The translations under genes were made by a program, and so were the position numbers. Shown piece after piece: positions 25,202-35,791 of a stretch of DNA of 64,000 bases (positions are counted from its first letter, which is position 1; every line of letters begins with the position of its first letter). The notes under the pieces are model-generated. The model searched no databases. It was not told where the DNA came from and saw only the letters and a list, made by a program, of their open reading frames with translations. This stretch comes from Nepenthes gracilis (Eukaryota > Streptophyta > Magnoliopsida > Caryophyllales > Nepenthaceae): positions 12,186,001 to 12,250,000 of the forward strand of contig BSYO01000025.1 of NCBI GenBank assembly GCA_033239525.1, read 5' to 3'.

Positions 25202-25697
25202 TGATACGTGCTCCATGATCCAGTCGTGTGACAACGCCGGTGAGCGATTGCGGGTGATGCGGATAGTCTACGAGATGGGAGTTCAGCGGAGAAAATTGAG
25301 AAGAGAAAGAGGGAAACGCCCGAGATGAGGCTGAGGTGCATGGGAGAAGCGGTGAGGCAAAAGAACCGAGATGCAGAGAAGTAAAGGCAAGGGAAGGGCA
25401 GGAGAGAGAAGGGGAAGGGAAAACCGAGAGAAGAGACAGAGAGGGGGAGAGAGAGAGAGTGGACAATTGGCAGAAAATATCCTTCTCCCATTAGCAAAAT
25501 GAGTGGTTACATTTACAAGAGTCTAACCGAATTGTTACCCAAAACAGAAAACAAACATCATAAAACAAACATGAGGGGAATGGGGGAAAACAGCCAAAGG
25601 GAATAAAAATAGAAAATAGAATCCGTCACTTTAGGTTCGATCACTGTGCTGAATATTGCCATCCAACTTCGGAGGATGTACGGGCGAATACGTAATA
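25202..25697 (-). repeat. 3' LTR of element G
   Basis: It matches 29016-29513 with only scattered differences. Its inner end on the element strand is TATTACG, against TGTTACG in the 5' LTR. It contains a (GA)-rich tract near 25420-25460. Confidence 0.92.
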
Positions 25698-25875
25698 TTG
25701 CCGTCCCCATCAAAACAATCTTGTCCTCAAGGTTGATCAAGAGAAGTGCCAGTGGAGAATTAGCAACGGCTTTACCAGTGTTCTCTCGGGTCCAACCCGC
25801 AGTGACACATTCGAAAAATACAAACGTTGGCACAAACCCACAGTAACTCTCATGCATGATTGCCTTCCCAATCAA
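25698..25875 (-). pseudogene. Pol C-terminal tail and polypurine tract of element G
   Basis: The minus strand reads NSPLALLLINLEDKIVLMGT before the LTR, resembling the FP.FNLEDKV tail seen at the C-terminus of some gypsy polyproteins. GATGGGGACGGCAA (25698-25711) is the probable polypurine tract. The frame continues upstream to 25875 without a recognised domain. Confidence 0.5.
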
Positions 25876-25977
25876 AATTATGCCACAGCTATGTAACCTT
25901 GAAAAAACGCATCCTCCTTAATAGGCTAACCTCGTGGAACCAAGTTGTTGCACCATTGGATAGGTGAGGATAGCAAT

Positions 25978-26660
25978 CTATATCATCTTGAATTGCCATG
26001 AAAAATCCGTCCAAAATTGATATAGGATTTTCTTCATCAAATCTTTGTGGAGAAATGGCAGCTTCTTTGTCTCCCTTGCATTATAGGAAATAAAAAATGG
26101 AGTTACTGAATTACTTTTCTTAAAATCCTCCAATGTCATTATCTGCTCTCCAACCATGGATGGAGTTGCAAGCCTTGTTCGGTCAGCATATGCAAAATCA
26201 CGGATCTCCCAGTACCAAAATGATGCAGTTAAATCTTCCTTCCAGCAGGTAGGAGGGTCATACATTGGAAGACGGTTCAAGGCTGCTGCAACATGTTCAT
26301 AGGTCTTTCAGCTTCCTCCACAACAACCCCGAGCTCCGGTTCTTGGAAGCCATAGCGGTGTGCTTGAGAAAAACTGATGTGGGTCTCCCCCGAAGCTGCC
26401 CTACCCAACTGGCATCTTCTGGCCTGGGTATAATGCCTCAAAACACTTGATGTCATACTCTGGCTAGGCCCATAATGACAGTCAAGGGCACCATACAAAT
26501 CGCGTAGGTGCTTTGCAAGCCTCAAAGCTGGTGGTTTAATAGACTTCAGCAACAGTTCTTTGTTAGGATGAAACGCACTTTGGAAATCATCAATTTCCTT
26601 TGACTCTTGAAGTTTTTCATTAGTATTAAGGTAGTTGGCATTCCCGAATGGCTAACGGAA
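25978..26660 (-). pseudogene. Unassigned gene-like frame in element G
   Basis: Two adjoining frames are open over about 220 codons. One has NEKLQESKEIDDFQSAFHPN, KPPALRLAKHLRDLYGALDC and QAHRYGFQEPELGVVVEEAE; the other has YDPPTCWKEDLTASFWYWEI and MTLEDFKKSNSVTPFF. The composition looks like real coding sequence, but I recognise no family and none of it reads like retroviral pol. It may be a second captured host fragment or an element-specific protein. Confidence 0.4.
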
Positions 26661-26917
26661 GGGAAATTTCTCACTTGCACTGTGCCTTCTGCTCAAAGCC
26701 ACCAGAGAGAAAGAGCATTGTCTTTTAATCTGTGAGAACTTCATGACTTCATAAACCTCCGTATCAAGTATACCAACACCTGTAACATATTGGCAGCTCC
26801 AACAATGCAACAATTGATGCTCGGCAATGAAAGGCTAATTGCCACTAGTGACCTACACATTTGTTTTGTCACAAATAAGCTGTAAAAGTGATAGTGGGAG
26901 GTAGTCACACCATTTGT

Positions 26918-27679
26918 TTATTCACCCAAAGACAATTTTTCTCCGTCAAGACGAAGTATTTTGCAACTAGTTTGGTCCTCGGAAATAACATCCTTGTTCC
27001 TGATTTTCTCCAGTGTTCTAATATCTGGTGAATCCAAGTGGAGTGAGACCTGTTTCATTCCTTGCCTAAGCAATTTACAAGCAAACCCGACATTGTTCGT
27101 TGTCTCCATTTTATCCCCTGTCCATACCCTCCTCTTTATTACCGCGTGTGTAAGATTGGCAATGCACTGAGGAACCCCATTCAGAAGTGTGTTCTCGACA
27201 GTTGTAGCATCAAGAAGTATCAAATCGTCCTCCATCTTCTCTACGACTTGATCAATCGGTGGTTCACGATCCGCACTTAGTGAATTCCTGGCTTTGGCAG
27301 AATTCTGGGTGAACTCTGTGTATTCTGTCCGATTGAGTTCGAGATAAGTAAGTATTAGAGTTCTCGGGCCAGCGAAGGCATAATCATTCACATATTTGTT
27401 AAATTGCTCTTCAAGGTCAAGGTGACAGTCCTTTGCTACAATCGCAGAAACTGCCTCCTCCGATGATTCAACTTCATAGAAAACTTCTCTTATTTCCTCA
27501 TCCCCTTCACGTTTCGCTGTGTGACAGACCACCAATAGTGAGAGTAACTTTTGGATGACATCTAAGTGAGGCCCATGAATCCCAGTTCCACTCCTGGTTC
27601 TTTCATTCTTGAAGTGAAAAGGGGTTATGATTACAGGGCCATACAGCAGTTTAGGGGAGAGAAGACAACAAATATACAT
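26918..27679 (-). pseudogene. Captured P4-type ATPase (phospholipid flippase) fragment
   Basis: The 253-residue open frame has clear sequence of the cytoplasmic domain of plant aminophospholipid ATPases (ALA family), which flip phospholipids across membranes. In order: FHFKNERTRSG, HLDVIQKLLSLLVVCHTA, VFYEVESSEEAV, then a jump to YVNDYAFAGPRTLILTYLEL, SADREPPIDQVVEKMEDDLI, NTLLNGVPQCI, VWTGDKMETTNNVGFACKLL and SLHLDSPDIRTLEKI. About 100-130 residues of the nucleotide-binding domain are missing at the jump. The phosphorylated DKTGT loop, the hinge GDGAND motif and all membrane segments are absent, so it cannot act as a transporter. It reads in the element's sense with no intron. Substitutions at conserved places suggest relaxed constraint. 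Confidence 0.88.
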
Positions 27680-27784
27680 AAGAGGAGCAAGATGTCTACA
27701 CTAAGATTGCGGCATTAAAACGAGTTGACCGTGAATAAGCATAAGAGAAGCAAGGTGCCGGTCAATGTATTCAATTGCTATTTC

Positions 27785-28474
27785 CTATTCATCCTTTTCC
27801 GTAATCACCCTCAGGGACGTCAGGATCATATCATCAAGAAGGACATCCTGGTTGGAGTGAAAACCCATGGAATTTGCAAGTTCTCTCAAACGTTGAATGT
27901 TGGAAAGTATCCCTGCTGAAGGTAGCAAGTGCTCATCCTCCAACGGGAAGCACTGGGAACCGTTTCGGCTTGTTCGGTGGGATTCATACTCATTGGAGTC
28001 AGCCTCCGTAAGTGGAACGGAAAGTTGACCACAGTCACCATCCACGTCTAGATCTGTCGGACTTAAGTTTTCAATCAGACGATCAGGTAGAACGCTGTGT
28101 GGAGTAAAGGAATTTGGCAGAATTGTGGTGAAAGGTGGCTTAGCCGAGTTGGGATCTGTCGATGTGTGTGGTATCCGGGGTAAGATGTGAGTCTTAAACA
28201 AGGGTGGAGTTGGAAATAAAGAGGAATTTATAGACAGCGATGGGAACCTGTCGGGTGAAGCATGGTATGGAGTTGCGATCGCAATTTCGGCTTGATGGGG
28301 AGGTAGCTTTTTGAATTGGAAATCAGGTGACGCATGTGGATCGGGTTGCTCTAAGTCGAGTCGGCAAAGAATTAATGGAGGTTGACGGTTTAGTGGTGGG
28401 AACCACAATCGATGGTGAGTTTGAAAACAAAGAGGAATTAGCGGTCGCGGGGGTAAGCGGTCGTCTGAGTGCAA
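27785..28474 (-). pseudogene. Gag-like second frame of element G
   Basis: The frame of about 230 residues is rich in Pro and Ser, ending with LDVDGDCGQLSVPLTEADSN, FPLEDEHLLPSAGILSNIQR and DVLLDDMILTSLRVITEKDE. It overlaps the end of the upstream frame in another phase, which suggests a single gag-like protein broken by a frame change near 28330-28470. I recognise no domain. Confidence 0.4.
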
Positions 28475-29015
28475 TTTGTGTGATAGTAGAGACGGAGGAA
28501 ACGATTTGAGCAGCAGGTGATGGTACTATCGCTGTGCTCGAAGTAAGGGCAGTGTGAGAAAAATTTGTAAAAATGGAAGCCGAAATCGGTGATGAAGTTG
28601 AAAACGACGAGAAATTTGTGGTTGACAACGGTAGTCGGTCGAGGCGATTGGGGCAAGAGGACATAATTTGGTCTGAGATGAGAGCAGAAATGACTTTTTG
28701 AGGAACGGGTAGTGGTGGTACGGAACCAGTGATGGAAGAGATGGCGGGAAGAGAAACGTGACGATGGGAAGCCATCGTAGAGGAAGCTACAGGAAGCGAA
28801 GAGTTTACTGACCGTCTAGTGTCTTGCTCAAAGCTGTGGAGTGAGTTGCTGAGGTCCGCCATGGACAAAACCGCGGTGGACATAGAGGCGCCAAATCGGT
28901 CAATAGCTTGTCGAAGGTCCTTCATTACACTGGCCGATTCGGCAATGGCCACTTTGAGGGTGTCAAGTGCTCGTTCTTCGTCCTCCTCCTCATTTGTCTC
29001 AATGAGAGCACCAAA
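28323..29015 (-). CDS. Gag-like N-terminal frame of element G
   Basis: The frame starts at the primer-binding site; no ATG lies immediately after it, and the only earlier one is inside the LTR (MEHVSFGALIE). The first 60 residues (EEEDEERALDTLKVAIAESA, MKDLRQAIDRFGASMST) look helical and coiled-coil-like, then the protein becomes Ser/Thr-rich and low complexity to LRATRSTCVT. Its position as the first frame after the 5' LTR suggests gag, but no capsid or zinc-knuckle motif is visible. Confidence 0.45.
   Translation of the reverse strand, partial: FGALIETNEEEDEERALDTLKVAIAESASVMKDLRQAIDRFGASMSTAVLSMADLSNSLHSFEQDTRRSVNSSLPVASSTMASHRHVSLPAISSITGSVPPLPVPQKVISALISDQIMSSCPNRLDRLPLSTTNFSSFSTSSPISASIFTNFSHTALTSSTAIVPSPAAQIVSSVSTITQIALRRPLTPATANSSLFSNSPSIVVPTTKPSTSINSLPTRLRATRSTCVT
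28997..29015 (-). other. Primer-binding-site region of element G
   Basis: The element strand reads TTTGGTGCTCTCATTGAGA directly after the LTR end ...GTATCA. This TTTGGTGCT-TTCATTGAGA type is frequent after LTRs of plant gypsy elements. The primer tRNA is not assigned. Confidence 0.6.
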
Positions 29016-29513
29016 TGATACGTGCTCCATGATCCAGTCGTGTGACAACGCCGGTGAGCGATTGCGGGTGATGCGTATAGTCTACGAGAGGAGTTGGCGG
29101 AGGAAAATTGCAGAAGAGAAAGAGGGAAACACCTGAGATGCTGAGGCCGAGATACAGGGGAGAAGCAGTGAGGCAAAAGAACCGAGATGCAGAGAAGTAA
29201 AGGCAAGGGAAGGGCAGGAGAGAGAAGGGGAAGGGAAAACCGAGAGAAGAGACAGAGAGGGGGAGAGAGAGAGTGTGGACAATTGGCAGAAAATATCCTT
29301 CTCCCATTAGCAAAATGAGTGGTTACATTTATAAAAGTCTAACCGAATTGTTACCCAAAATAGAAAACAAACCTTAGAAAACAAACATGAGGGGAACGGA
29401 GGAAAACAGCCAAAGGGGATAAAAATAGAAAATGAAATCCGTCACTTTAGGTTCGATCACTGTGCTGAATATTGCCGTCCAACTTCGGAGGATGTACGGG
29501 CGAATACGTAACA
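29016..29513 (-). repeat. 5' LTR of element G
   Basis: The 498-bp LTR reads TGTTACGTATTCGCCCG...GCACGTATCA on the element strand and is nearly identical to the copy at 25202. Confidence 0.93.
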
Positions 29514-29518
29514 GTGGC
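29514..29518. repeat. Target-site duplication of G, right (GTGGC)
   Basis: This is an exact repeat of 25197-25201 next to the outer LTR end. Confidence 0.9.
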
Positions 29519-30030
29519 TAAGACATTCATTGAGTAAAGGAAACCTAATGGACAATTGAGAACAATTAAGGAGATCGGGTTCCTACAAAGATTAATTCTC
29601 TTGATGAACCAACTGTCCAAGAGGGAGCTTATCTTATCATGGCTAATACTCCTCCGAAGCCTCTTGGCAAGCTAGATGCAGTTAGCTCGCCGTTCCACGA
29701 TGATGTGCTCAGCAACTATAGCTCATTTGTTCACCTTAGCTGCCCTATCCTCAATAGAGCAGGCAGAAATTTCAAATTGAGAAGCCCTAGCCTTAGAAGC
29801 AACCCCTTGGGCCTCAACAGCAGCCTCATGATCCTTAGCAACAGTTGCCCTATCCTCAACATTGCAAACTCAGTCTTGTTTAGCAGCTCTGTCCATGCAT
29901 TTAGCTAATTCTTTTCTAGCTCTCCCACATTTTCCTCAACAATGATGGCTCTCATCGCTAAGGCCTTAGCGACCTCGAGTTTGATAAAAGATCTTGACAC
30001 GAAGATCACTTCCTACTCTAAGTTTCAGGA
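29519..30030 (-). pseudogene. Antisense coiled-coil gene remnant of gypsy relic F
   Basis: On the minus strand a broken Ala/Glu/Lys-rich frame is visible: LEVAKALAMRAIIVEENVGE, CMDRAAKQD, DRATVAKDHEAAVEAQGVAS, ARASQFEISACSIEDRAAKV. The position (downstream of pol, opposite strand) and coiled-coil character match the C-terminal part of the antisense gene in D and E. Element G interrupts it. The N-terminal domain is missing after 30050. Confidence 0.5.
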
Positions 30031-30050
30031 CCTTACTCCTGTTTTTGTGT

Positions 30051-32765
30051 TGGAGAATCGATTACTATAATAAGATGAGAGTTGAGAAATGTCATATTAT
30101 GACAATACACGCATACAAATTGAAGGGAAAAGAAAATCTCATCGGAAATTATCGAGTCCTTTACTAAATAACAAATAATGGATGATATGGGTAATCACAT
30201 CCAAATCTTTTGAGATTCTTATTTCTATTTGTAGTATTTAAGATTTGGATTAAAAGACCTAAGATTTGTTCTAGAATCTCTCAAATTGAATTCTAAATCC
30301 AATATACATATTAAAACCTAAAAAAAAATAAAAAATCAAATGAAACAACCAAAAGAAAAGTAATTGGACTAGACTATTAATCTTTTAGAGTCACCTGATT
30401 TTAAAAAATATATAATAATCGAAGTCGTAAAGAAATTTGATAATAGGCTCAAAGTGATCCCACTCACTAAAAATACTTTAAGACATGAGTTTGTCCTTCA
30501 TATGCCTTCTTTCCCTCTCTCTCAACTTCATTTTCTAGTTTAACTAGTACAATTGCTAATTTAAATATTAAAAAATAAATTGAAAAGTTTTTTTACTTAG
30601 CACTAATTTTTTATTTAGATTTGTGGCATGCAACTTATGTATAGAAGATCCAGATTTATTTCAAGAAATTTCTTAAGTCAAATCTGATTTTACCCATGAC
30701 TCAAATCTATAAAAAAAAAAGAAAAAAAGAGAATGCGACTAGATATCTGGTGTAGAAATTGCACATAGCAAATAGATTTTTTAGAAGGATGAATGATTTT
30801 AGATTTTTCTTGAAATCTATATTTCAGAGTAAAGAAAAACTATTCTTTTTTTTCAAAATAATTTTTCTTGATTTTTTAATTCCTATAGTTGTTCGGTATA
30901 GACTCATTAATGGAAACTTCACACCTAAATGAGTCAAAATTGCATCTTGTACCACTATAAATCTATGTTCACCTACTCAACTACATTTTTTGGATCTACA
31001 ACTCTAATAAACAATAAAAAAAATAAAAGATGAGAATCAAATTCATGTCCAACATAAGTACACAGAGATCAAGCACAAACTATACCGCCTTTAAACATAA
31101 AATACACCACTTCAATATTAAAAAATTAATTGTGACAAGCAATAATAAATATATAATTTTTTAAAGCTATCTGAATAGAAAATAAAAAATTACAAATCAT
31201 TGTTGAAAAATACAATTTAAAGAGATATTCCAAAGTGTTATTCATTAATCTTAAACTTTGATAGATAACTAAGTAAAACTATGGTTCATGAAGTGGGAAA
31301 AATGATGCCTATGAGTCTCGGATTCATAGGAAAATCAAGAGCACCACACTAAAACCACATAAATGAATAATCTTTGTTATATTTTTTTGACTTTTGATAA
31401 ACATTAAGCAGATAATTTCATAACATAAACATCATATATCAGATAATATCAAACAGATAAAATAAAAAATTAAACTTATATCGTTAAATATGTCTGTATG
31501 TTAAGTATATATTATTCTTACCAAATACACTAGCATTTCGGGGCAACTCTTTCCTCATCAATTATTTGTTGAGTTGCATTTATTGTATCTTTGAATTCTT
31601 AGATCCATCATTATATTAATTTCGGGGAGAGCTTCATTATAGGTTTAATCATTTTCTTGTTCTAGCTCGGGACCTCTTAGTTGTAGTTGCAATTTTCAAT
31701 TTCATCATCATTTTTATTTTAATACCCATTTCATTCTCAAGCTAAACTAGCAAATTTTTGATTTATATGCTAATATACATTTGATGTTTGAAATTTTGAA
31801 TAATATTTAAAAATAAAATAAAAATATTTTTGTGTTTTTTTTATATTATGTATGTATCATGTGCCGCTGAATTATCATAAGGGGATGAAATTCATTCACA
31901 TAAAATAAAATTACTATTAAAATAAAACTTATAAATAAAGCCTGAAATTTAAAGTTAGGAATAAATAAATAAATAAATAAATATTTGACTTTTTACAATC
32001 TGCCTATACTCCTATTTTGTTAGGATTCATGATTCTGATTTAGAGTGGAAGCTCCGATTTAGGGTTATTTTATAATTCTATAAATACTAAACTTTCTTTA
32101 TCTTTAAAATTAAAATCATTTTAAAATTAATTATAGGCAAAATCAAGATAATATTCTAATATATTCTGTTAACTTCAATTTTTTATATCAAATGAAAGAT
32201 CCAAACTATTAAAATAATAAAAGAGTATAATATTTACAAAGACAATAACAAATTACTCTTATTAGATATCATCATTTGCAAATCTAGCTTGCATCCTTGT
32301 GGTGGCAATATAATGACAGAATGCATAGCAAGCCCTGATATATTGGTTTTAATTTTTTTTTTAATTTTTTGATAAGTAATTACTTATTTATTTTTGAGTA
32401 GATTTTCTATTATTTATTTTTTAAAACTATATGTGTTCTTAAAACTATGCCTATATTCAAAATGTTCAACCATTTTTGTAATGAAAATCTATTTTGATTC
32501 CTGTGTAGCTTACTTGCTTCCTCTCTATTTGAGTTAAAATAAAAAAGAATTATCTTTTTATATCTCAAAATTTTAATTTTCACGATGTCATATTGTTAAG
32601 GTATGTTAAACATAGATAGAACCAATATTGTCACAATTTTTAGGCATGTTAGGCCAACTGATATACAATCACAAGACAAAGCCTGATAGAATTCTGTATT
32701 TCTAGGCAAAACCCTTCCATACAAATGTAAAGTAAAATAATTTTTGTTATATATATATATATATA
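30051..32765. other. AT-rich intergenic DNA
   Basis: No gene or element is supportable. It contains short (AAAT)n runs near 31960-31990 and a (TA)n tract at 32747-32765 abutting element D. Confidence 0.6.
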
Positions 32766-33520
32766 TGGGTACTGATACCCAAGGCCCACATCAAAGATCC
32801 GTTTTCCTAGAGTTAGACCCAGATGTCCTGGCGATTCAAGAGATCCAAGCACAAGAATTGGCCCGCGAGACACGGTGCGCTCAAAGTTCACTATGGCCCG
32901 TGGACTCAAGATGGGCATCGGATACTACCCAACCTATAAAAACAACATTGCAGAGATTTGGTGGTTGATCGTATCAGACTGCAAGAAGAATGATTGCTAG
33001 TAGAGCACGCGGACCTACAAAGAAAGCATCACATCAAGCGAGCGTGCACGCAATCTTCCTAACACAGTAAAGAAAATTTATAGAGTTTGTGGCAGGATTC
33101 CCTATGTACGCCAACCCCGCGTGGGCACCCTTCAACGGGAAGCTTAACCACTATAAATACCTTAACTGTTTACCAAACAAATGATCGAGTATTTACTATT
33201 GTAACCTATAATTGTGAAAGAAAGAGTAGAGAGAGATAAAGGAAGAGCTTGTGTTGTAAGAGTGACTCTCTAGAATCTCTATACACTTAGTCCCCAACCT
33301 CCTCTACTAAAGCGAATCTTGTAACCAAGCACAAGATAGTGAAACGGTTCTCAAACAAAAGTTCCGTGGTTTTACTTTCTCGTTTAGTAGAAGGTTTTCT
33401 ATGTAAAAACTCTCTGTGTATTAGTCTACATACTTTCTCTCTCTCCACTTCACACGATCATTATTTGGTATTGCTGTCGAGTCCTCATCGTTACTAGAGT
33501 AAGGATTTGAGAATGCAACA
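32766..33520 (+). repeat. 5' LTR of gypsy element D
   Basis: The 755-bp LTR begins TGGGTACTGATACCC, directly after a (TA)n tract, and ends AATGCAACA before the primer-binding site. TATAAATA at 33152-33159 is the likely promoter box; the sequence is repeated in the 3' LTR. Confidence 0.9.
33152..33159 (+). promoter_or_regulatory. TATA box in the 5' LTR of D
   Basis: TATAAATA is conserved in the 3' LTR (42760-42767), and the same box occurs in element E (60418-60425, minus strand). Confidence 0.65.
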
Positions 33521-33522
33521 TT

Positions 33523-33540
33523 TGGCGCTGTCTGTGGGAA
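33523..33540 (+). other. Primer-binding site of element D
   Basis: TGGCGCTGTCTGTGGGAA lies two bases after the LTR. This TGGCGCCGTCTGTGGG form is widespread in plant gypsy elements. I do not assign the tRNA. Confidence 0.75.
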
Positions 33541-33599
33541 ATCACAATGAAAGTTCAACTCAGTGCATTTCTTAGGAAACTCAAAAAAGGTGAACACCT

Positions 33600-35085
33600 G
33601 ATGATAGACCAGTGCTCCTGTCTAAGAGGCATGCCCGGACACCAACGGGCCTACACCCTACGTCAGAGTAGAGGATCGTCCTGATCCTTATGTACGAGCA
33701 TTGGCGCTGAGAATGGACAATGTATCCAAGACCGTCTAGGGCCTTGCTTGAGGATGGACGCGCGGATGAGGGAGGCCCTATCCAAGGCCTCTCAAACCGC
33801 GACATCCTAGAAAAAGGAAAAATGCAAGAAGCACCCAAGTAAACGAGCTGCATAGCACAAGGACCCTCAAACGCAGGTTGCCTCAAGCAGTAGGGCTCCA
33901 TCGTGCCTCCATGGGTGCTTAGGCCCTCATATATAGGAGGAAAGCCAAGAGAGACGAAATTCTCACTGTGTCTGCAAAATTCAGGAGTGCGACGTTCAGG
34001 ACGCAGCCCCTATTGAAGAGATCCCTCCGAGGACTAAGAGCCATCAGGGGAAACAGTTTGTGCAAGACCCGTATGAGTTAAGGACCTACCACAATGAGAA
34101 GAAGATGATGGCCACGCCTTAAGTGGAAGAGAAACTTGATAGGATTTTTCATCGAGTTTTTGGCAACGCTGAGAGAAGAGTTGTTGACCTCTGCAAGTCT
34201 CTGTTCACAACGGAGGTTAGGAGAAGGCCGCTTCCCCCAAAGTTCATAGTGCCAAACCTCAACGCTTATGATAGAAGTGTAGATCCAATGGATCATTTGG
34301 ACTACTTCCGCAAACATTTGAGCCTTCAAGGCTTGGATGAAATGACAATGTGCTGGTGCTTCCCCTTGATGCTCAAAGTCGACGCGAGGATCTGGTTCTA
34401 TTGGTTGCTTGTGGACTCTATCCATTCGTTCAACAAATTGGCAGAAACTTTTCTCTCCCAGTTCACTTCCAGCCAACGGATTGAGAAGCAACCATGGCAC
34501 CTTGCGCGTGTAAAGCAAAGAGCCAAGCAAAGCGTGAATAGCTTTTGTCCCACTTCATATCCGAGGTTAGGCAGATCCCGAAACTGACTGATGGAGTCAA
34601 GCTGACCGATTTCCTTTTCACACTAGAAGGAGGTAATTTCTTTAAACACCTCGTACACAAGGGTCCGCAGACATTCAAGGAGGCTAATAGTATAGCTAGA
34701 GCTTACATTGTAGCCGAGGAAGCGAATGACAAAAAGAGGCCAGTATAGGTGAAAATTCACCCTCAAAGGACAATGGAGAGGAAAAGAAAATATGAAGGTC
34801 GACAATATTTTTGAGCGCGAGAAAGCAAGCAGAACGTCCATAGGGAGTGTAGGCTCATCAACTTGACACCCTTGAACAACTCACGTACCAACATTCTGAT
34901 GCAAATTTGGGATAAAAAGTTTCTAAAATGGCCCAAGACACTGAAGAACCTAGAAGGTGGTGACCAGTCCAAATACTATCATTATCACCGTTGTGGAGGC
35001 CATGGTACCGAAAACTGTAGGACGTTGTAAAAGGGGGTCGAGGAGCTGATCAAGAGAAGTCACCTCAACCGCTTCCTATAAAAAC
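33600..35085 (+). pseudogene. Gag of gypsy element D
   Basis: The gag region is in broken frames. The capsid part (34123-34587) contains PKFIVPNLNAYDRSVDPMDH, LDYFRKHLSLQGLDE, CWCFPLMLKVDARIWFYWLL and FLSQFTSSQRIEKQPWHLAR, matching the plant retrotransposon gag domain. It continues in another frame with LTDFLFTLEGGNFFKHLVHK and FKEANSIARAYIVAEEANDK. A degraded zinc-knuckle segment at about 34970-35040 reads HRCGGHGTENCRTL, then a stop, then GVEELIKRSHLNRFL. The N-terminal ~170 codons before 34123 have several stops. Gag packages the element RNA; this copy cannot make an intact protein. Confidence 0.85.
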
Positions 35086-35344
35086 TCGAGCAATCGTCTG
35101 AAATAGTAGAAGCGGTTGAGGCTGACCAACGAAGAGGCAGAGTGGTCACGGGGGTGGTCATCATGATTTCCACCCTCCCGGCCAGAGGTGGCGCTCGAGA
35201 GGATCCAGTGGCGAAGAATAAAAAAGTAAGTGTAGAGTTTAGGGATGAGGTCATTAGTTTTTGTAACGAAGATATGACCTATGTAACATCCCCCCATTCT
35301 GACCCCCTAGTTGTGACGGCTCTCGTTCGGATGGTAGCTTAAAT

Positions 35345-35703
35345 TACCAGATGAAGTGAGTATTTATTGATAATGAAAGCTCGAAAAATATTCTTTATCT
35401 TGATACTTTCTTTAAATTATGGCTTAAAAAGAAGTCGATGACCACAACTAAGGGACCCCTCTATGGACTAGACAACAAGCCAATGCCAGTGCAAGGAATC
35501 ATCCAACTTGAGGTCACACTAGGAACTCATCTAAGGACATCATCAAAGACCCTTTTCTTTCTGGTGGTAGACATGCCCTCGGTCTATAACGTGATCCTTG
35601 GACGCCCTTACCTGACCACCTTCAGGGCTGTAACCTCAATCCCATACTTAAAAATGAAATTTTTAACACCATACGAGATTGGGGAGGTCCTCAAGGATTA
35701 AGC
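35345..35703 (+). pseudogene. Aspartic protease of gypsy element D
   Basis: The active-site region reads VFIDNESSKNILYLDTFF at 35359-35412, where functional relatives have D-S/G-G-S-S; the catalytic Asp is present but the next residues are altered. The C-terminal flap-side part is clear: VQGIIQLEVTLGTH, FLVVDMPSVYNVILGRPYLT and AVTSIPYLKMKF. It lies between gag and RT, as in all gypsy elements. Confidence 0.8.
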
Positions 35704-35791
35704 TGCCAAACGGACATGCTACCTATCCCAAATCACCCAGACTCCTCTTCCTTAGCTCATAGGAGGCTTAGAGTTCCGTGATGATACGACA

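Larger units (their letters stand above)
25202..29513 (-). mobile_element. LTR element G with captured P4-ATPase fragment
   Basis: This is a complete insertion 4312 bp long with near-identical ~497-bp LTRs, a 5-bp target duplication GTGGC, a primer-binding-site-like sequence and a polypurine tract. It lies on the minus strand and is nested in relic F. Internally it has a gag-like Ser/Thr/Pro-rich frame, a fragment of a plant flippase gene, an unassigned frame and a short tail resembling the pol C-terminus (NLEDKIVLMGTAI). Protease, RT, RNase H and integrase are absent, so it must have moved with enzymes supplied by a partner. Confidence 0.92.
19040..30050 (+). mobile_element. Gypsy relic F (old Tat-type element, split by G)
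   Basis: This heavily decayed Ty3/gypsy element is the same kind as D: gag, protease, RT, RNase H, second RNase H and integrase on the plus strand, then a coiled-coil antisense gene on the minus strand. Element G sits inside the antisense part at 25202-29513. Stops and frame changes are everywhere. After about 30050 the similarity stops, so the antisense N-terminus and the 3' LTR are gone. Confidence 0.75.

Noticed and set aside
25138..25497. Ser/Leu/Phe-rich frames in the LTRs of G, also 28999-29313
   Set aside because: Low-complexity translations of the (GA)-rich LTR, present twice because the LTR is present twice.
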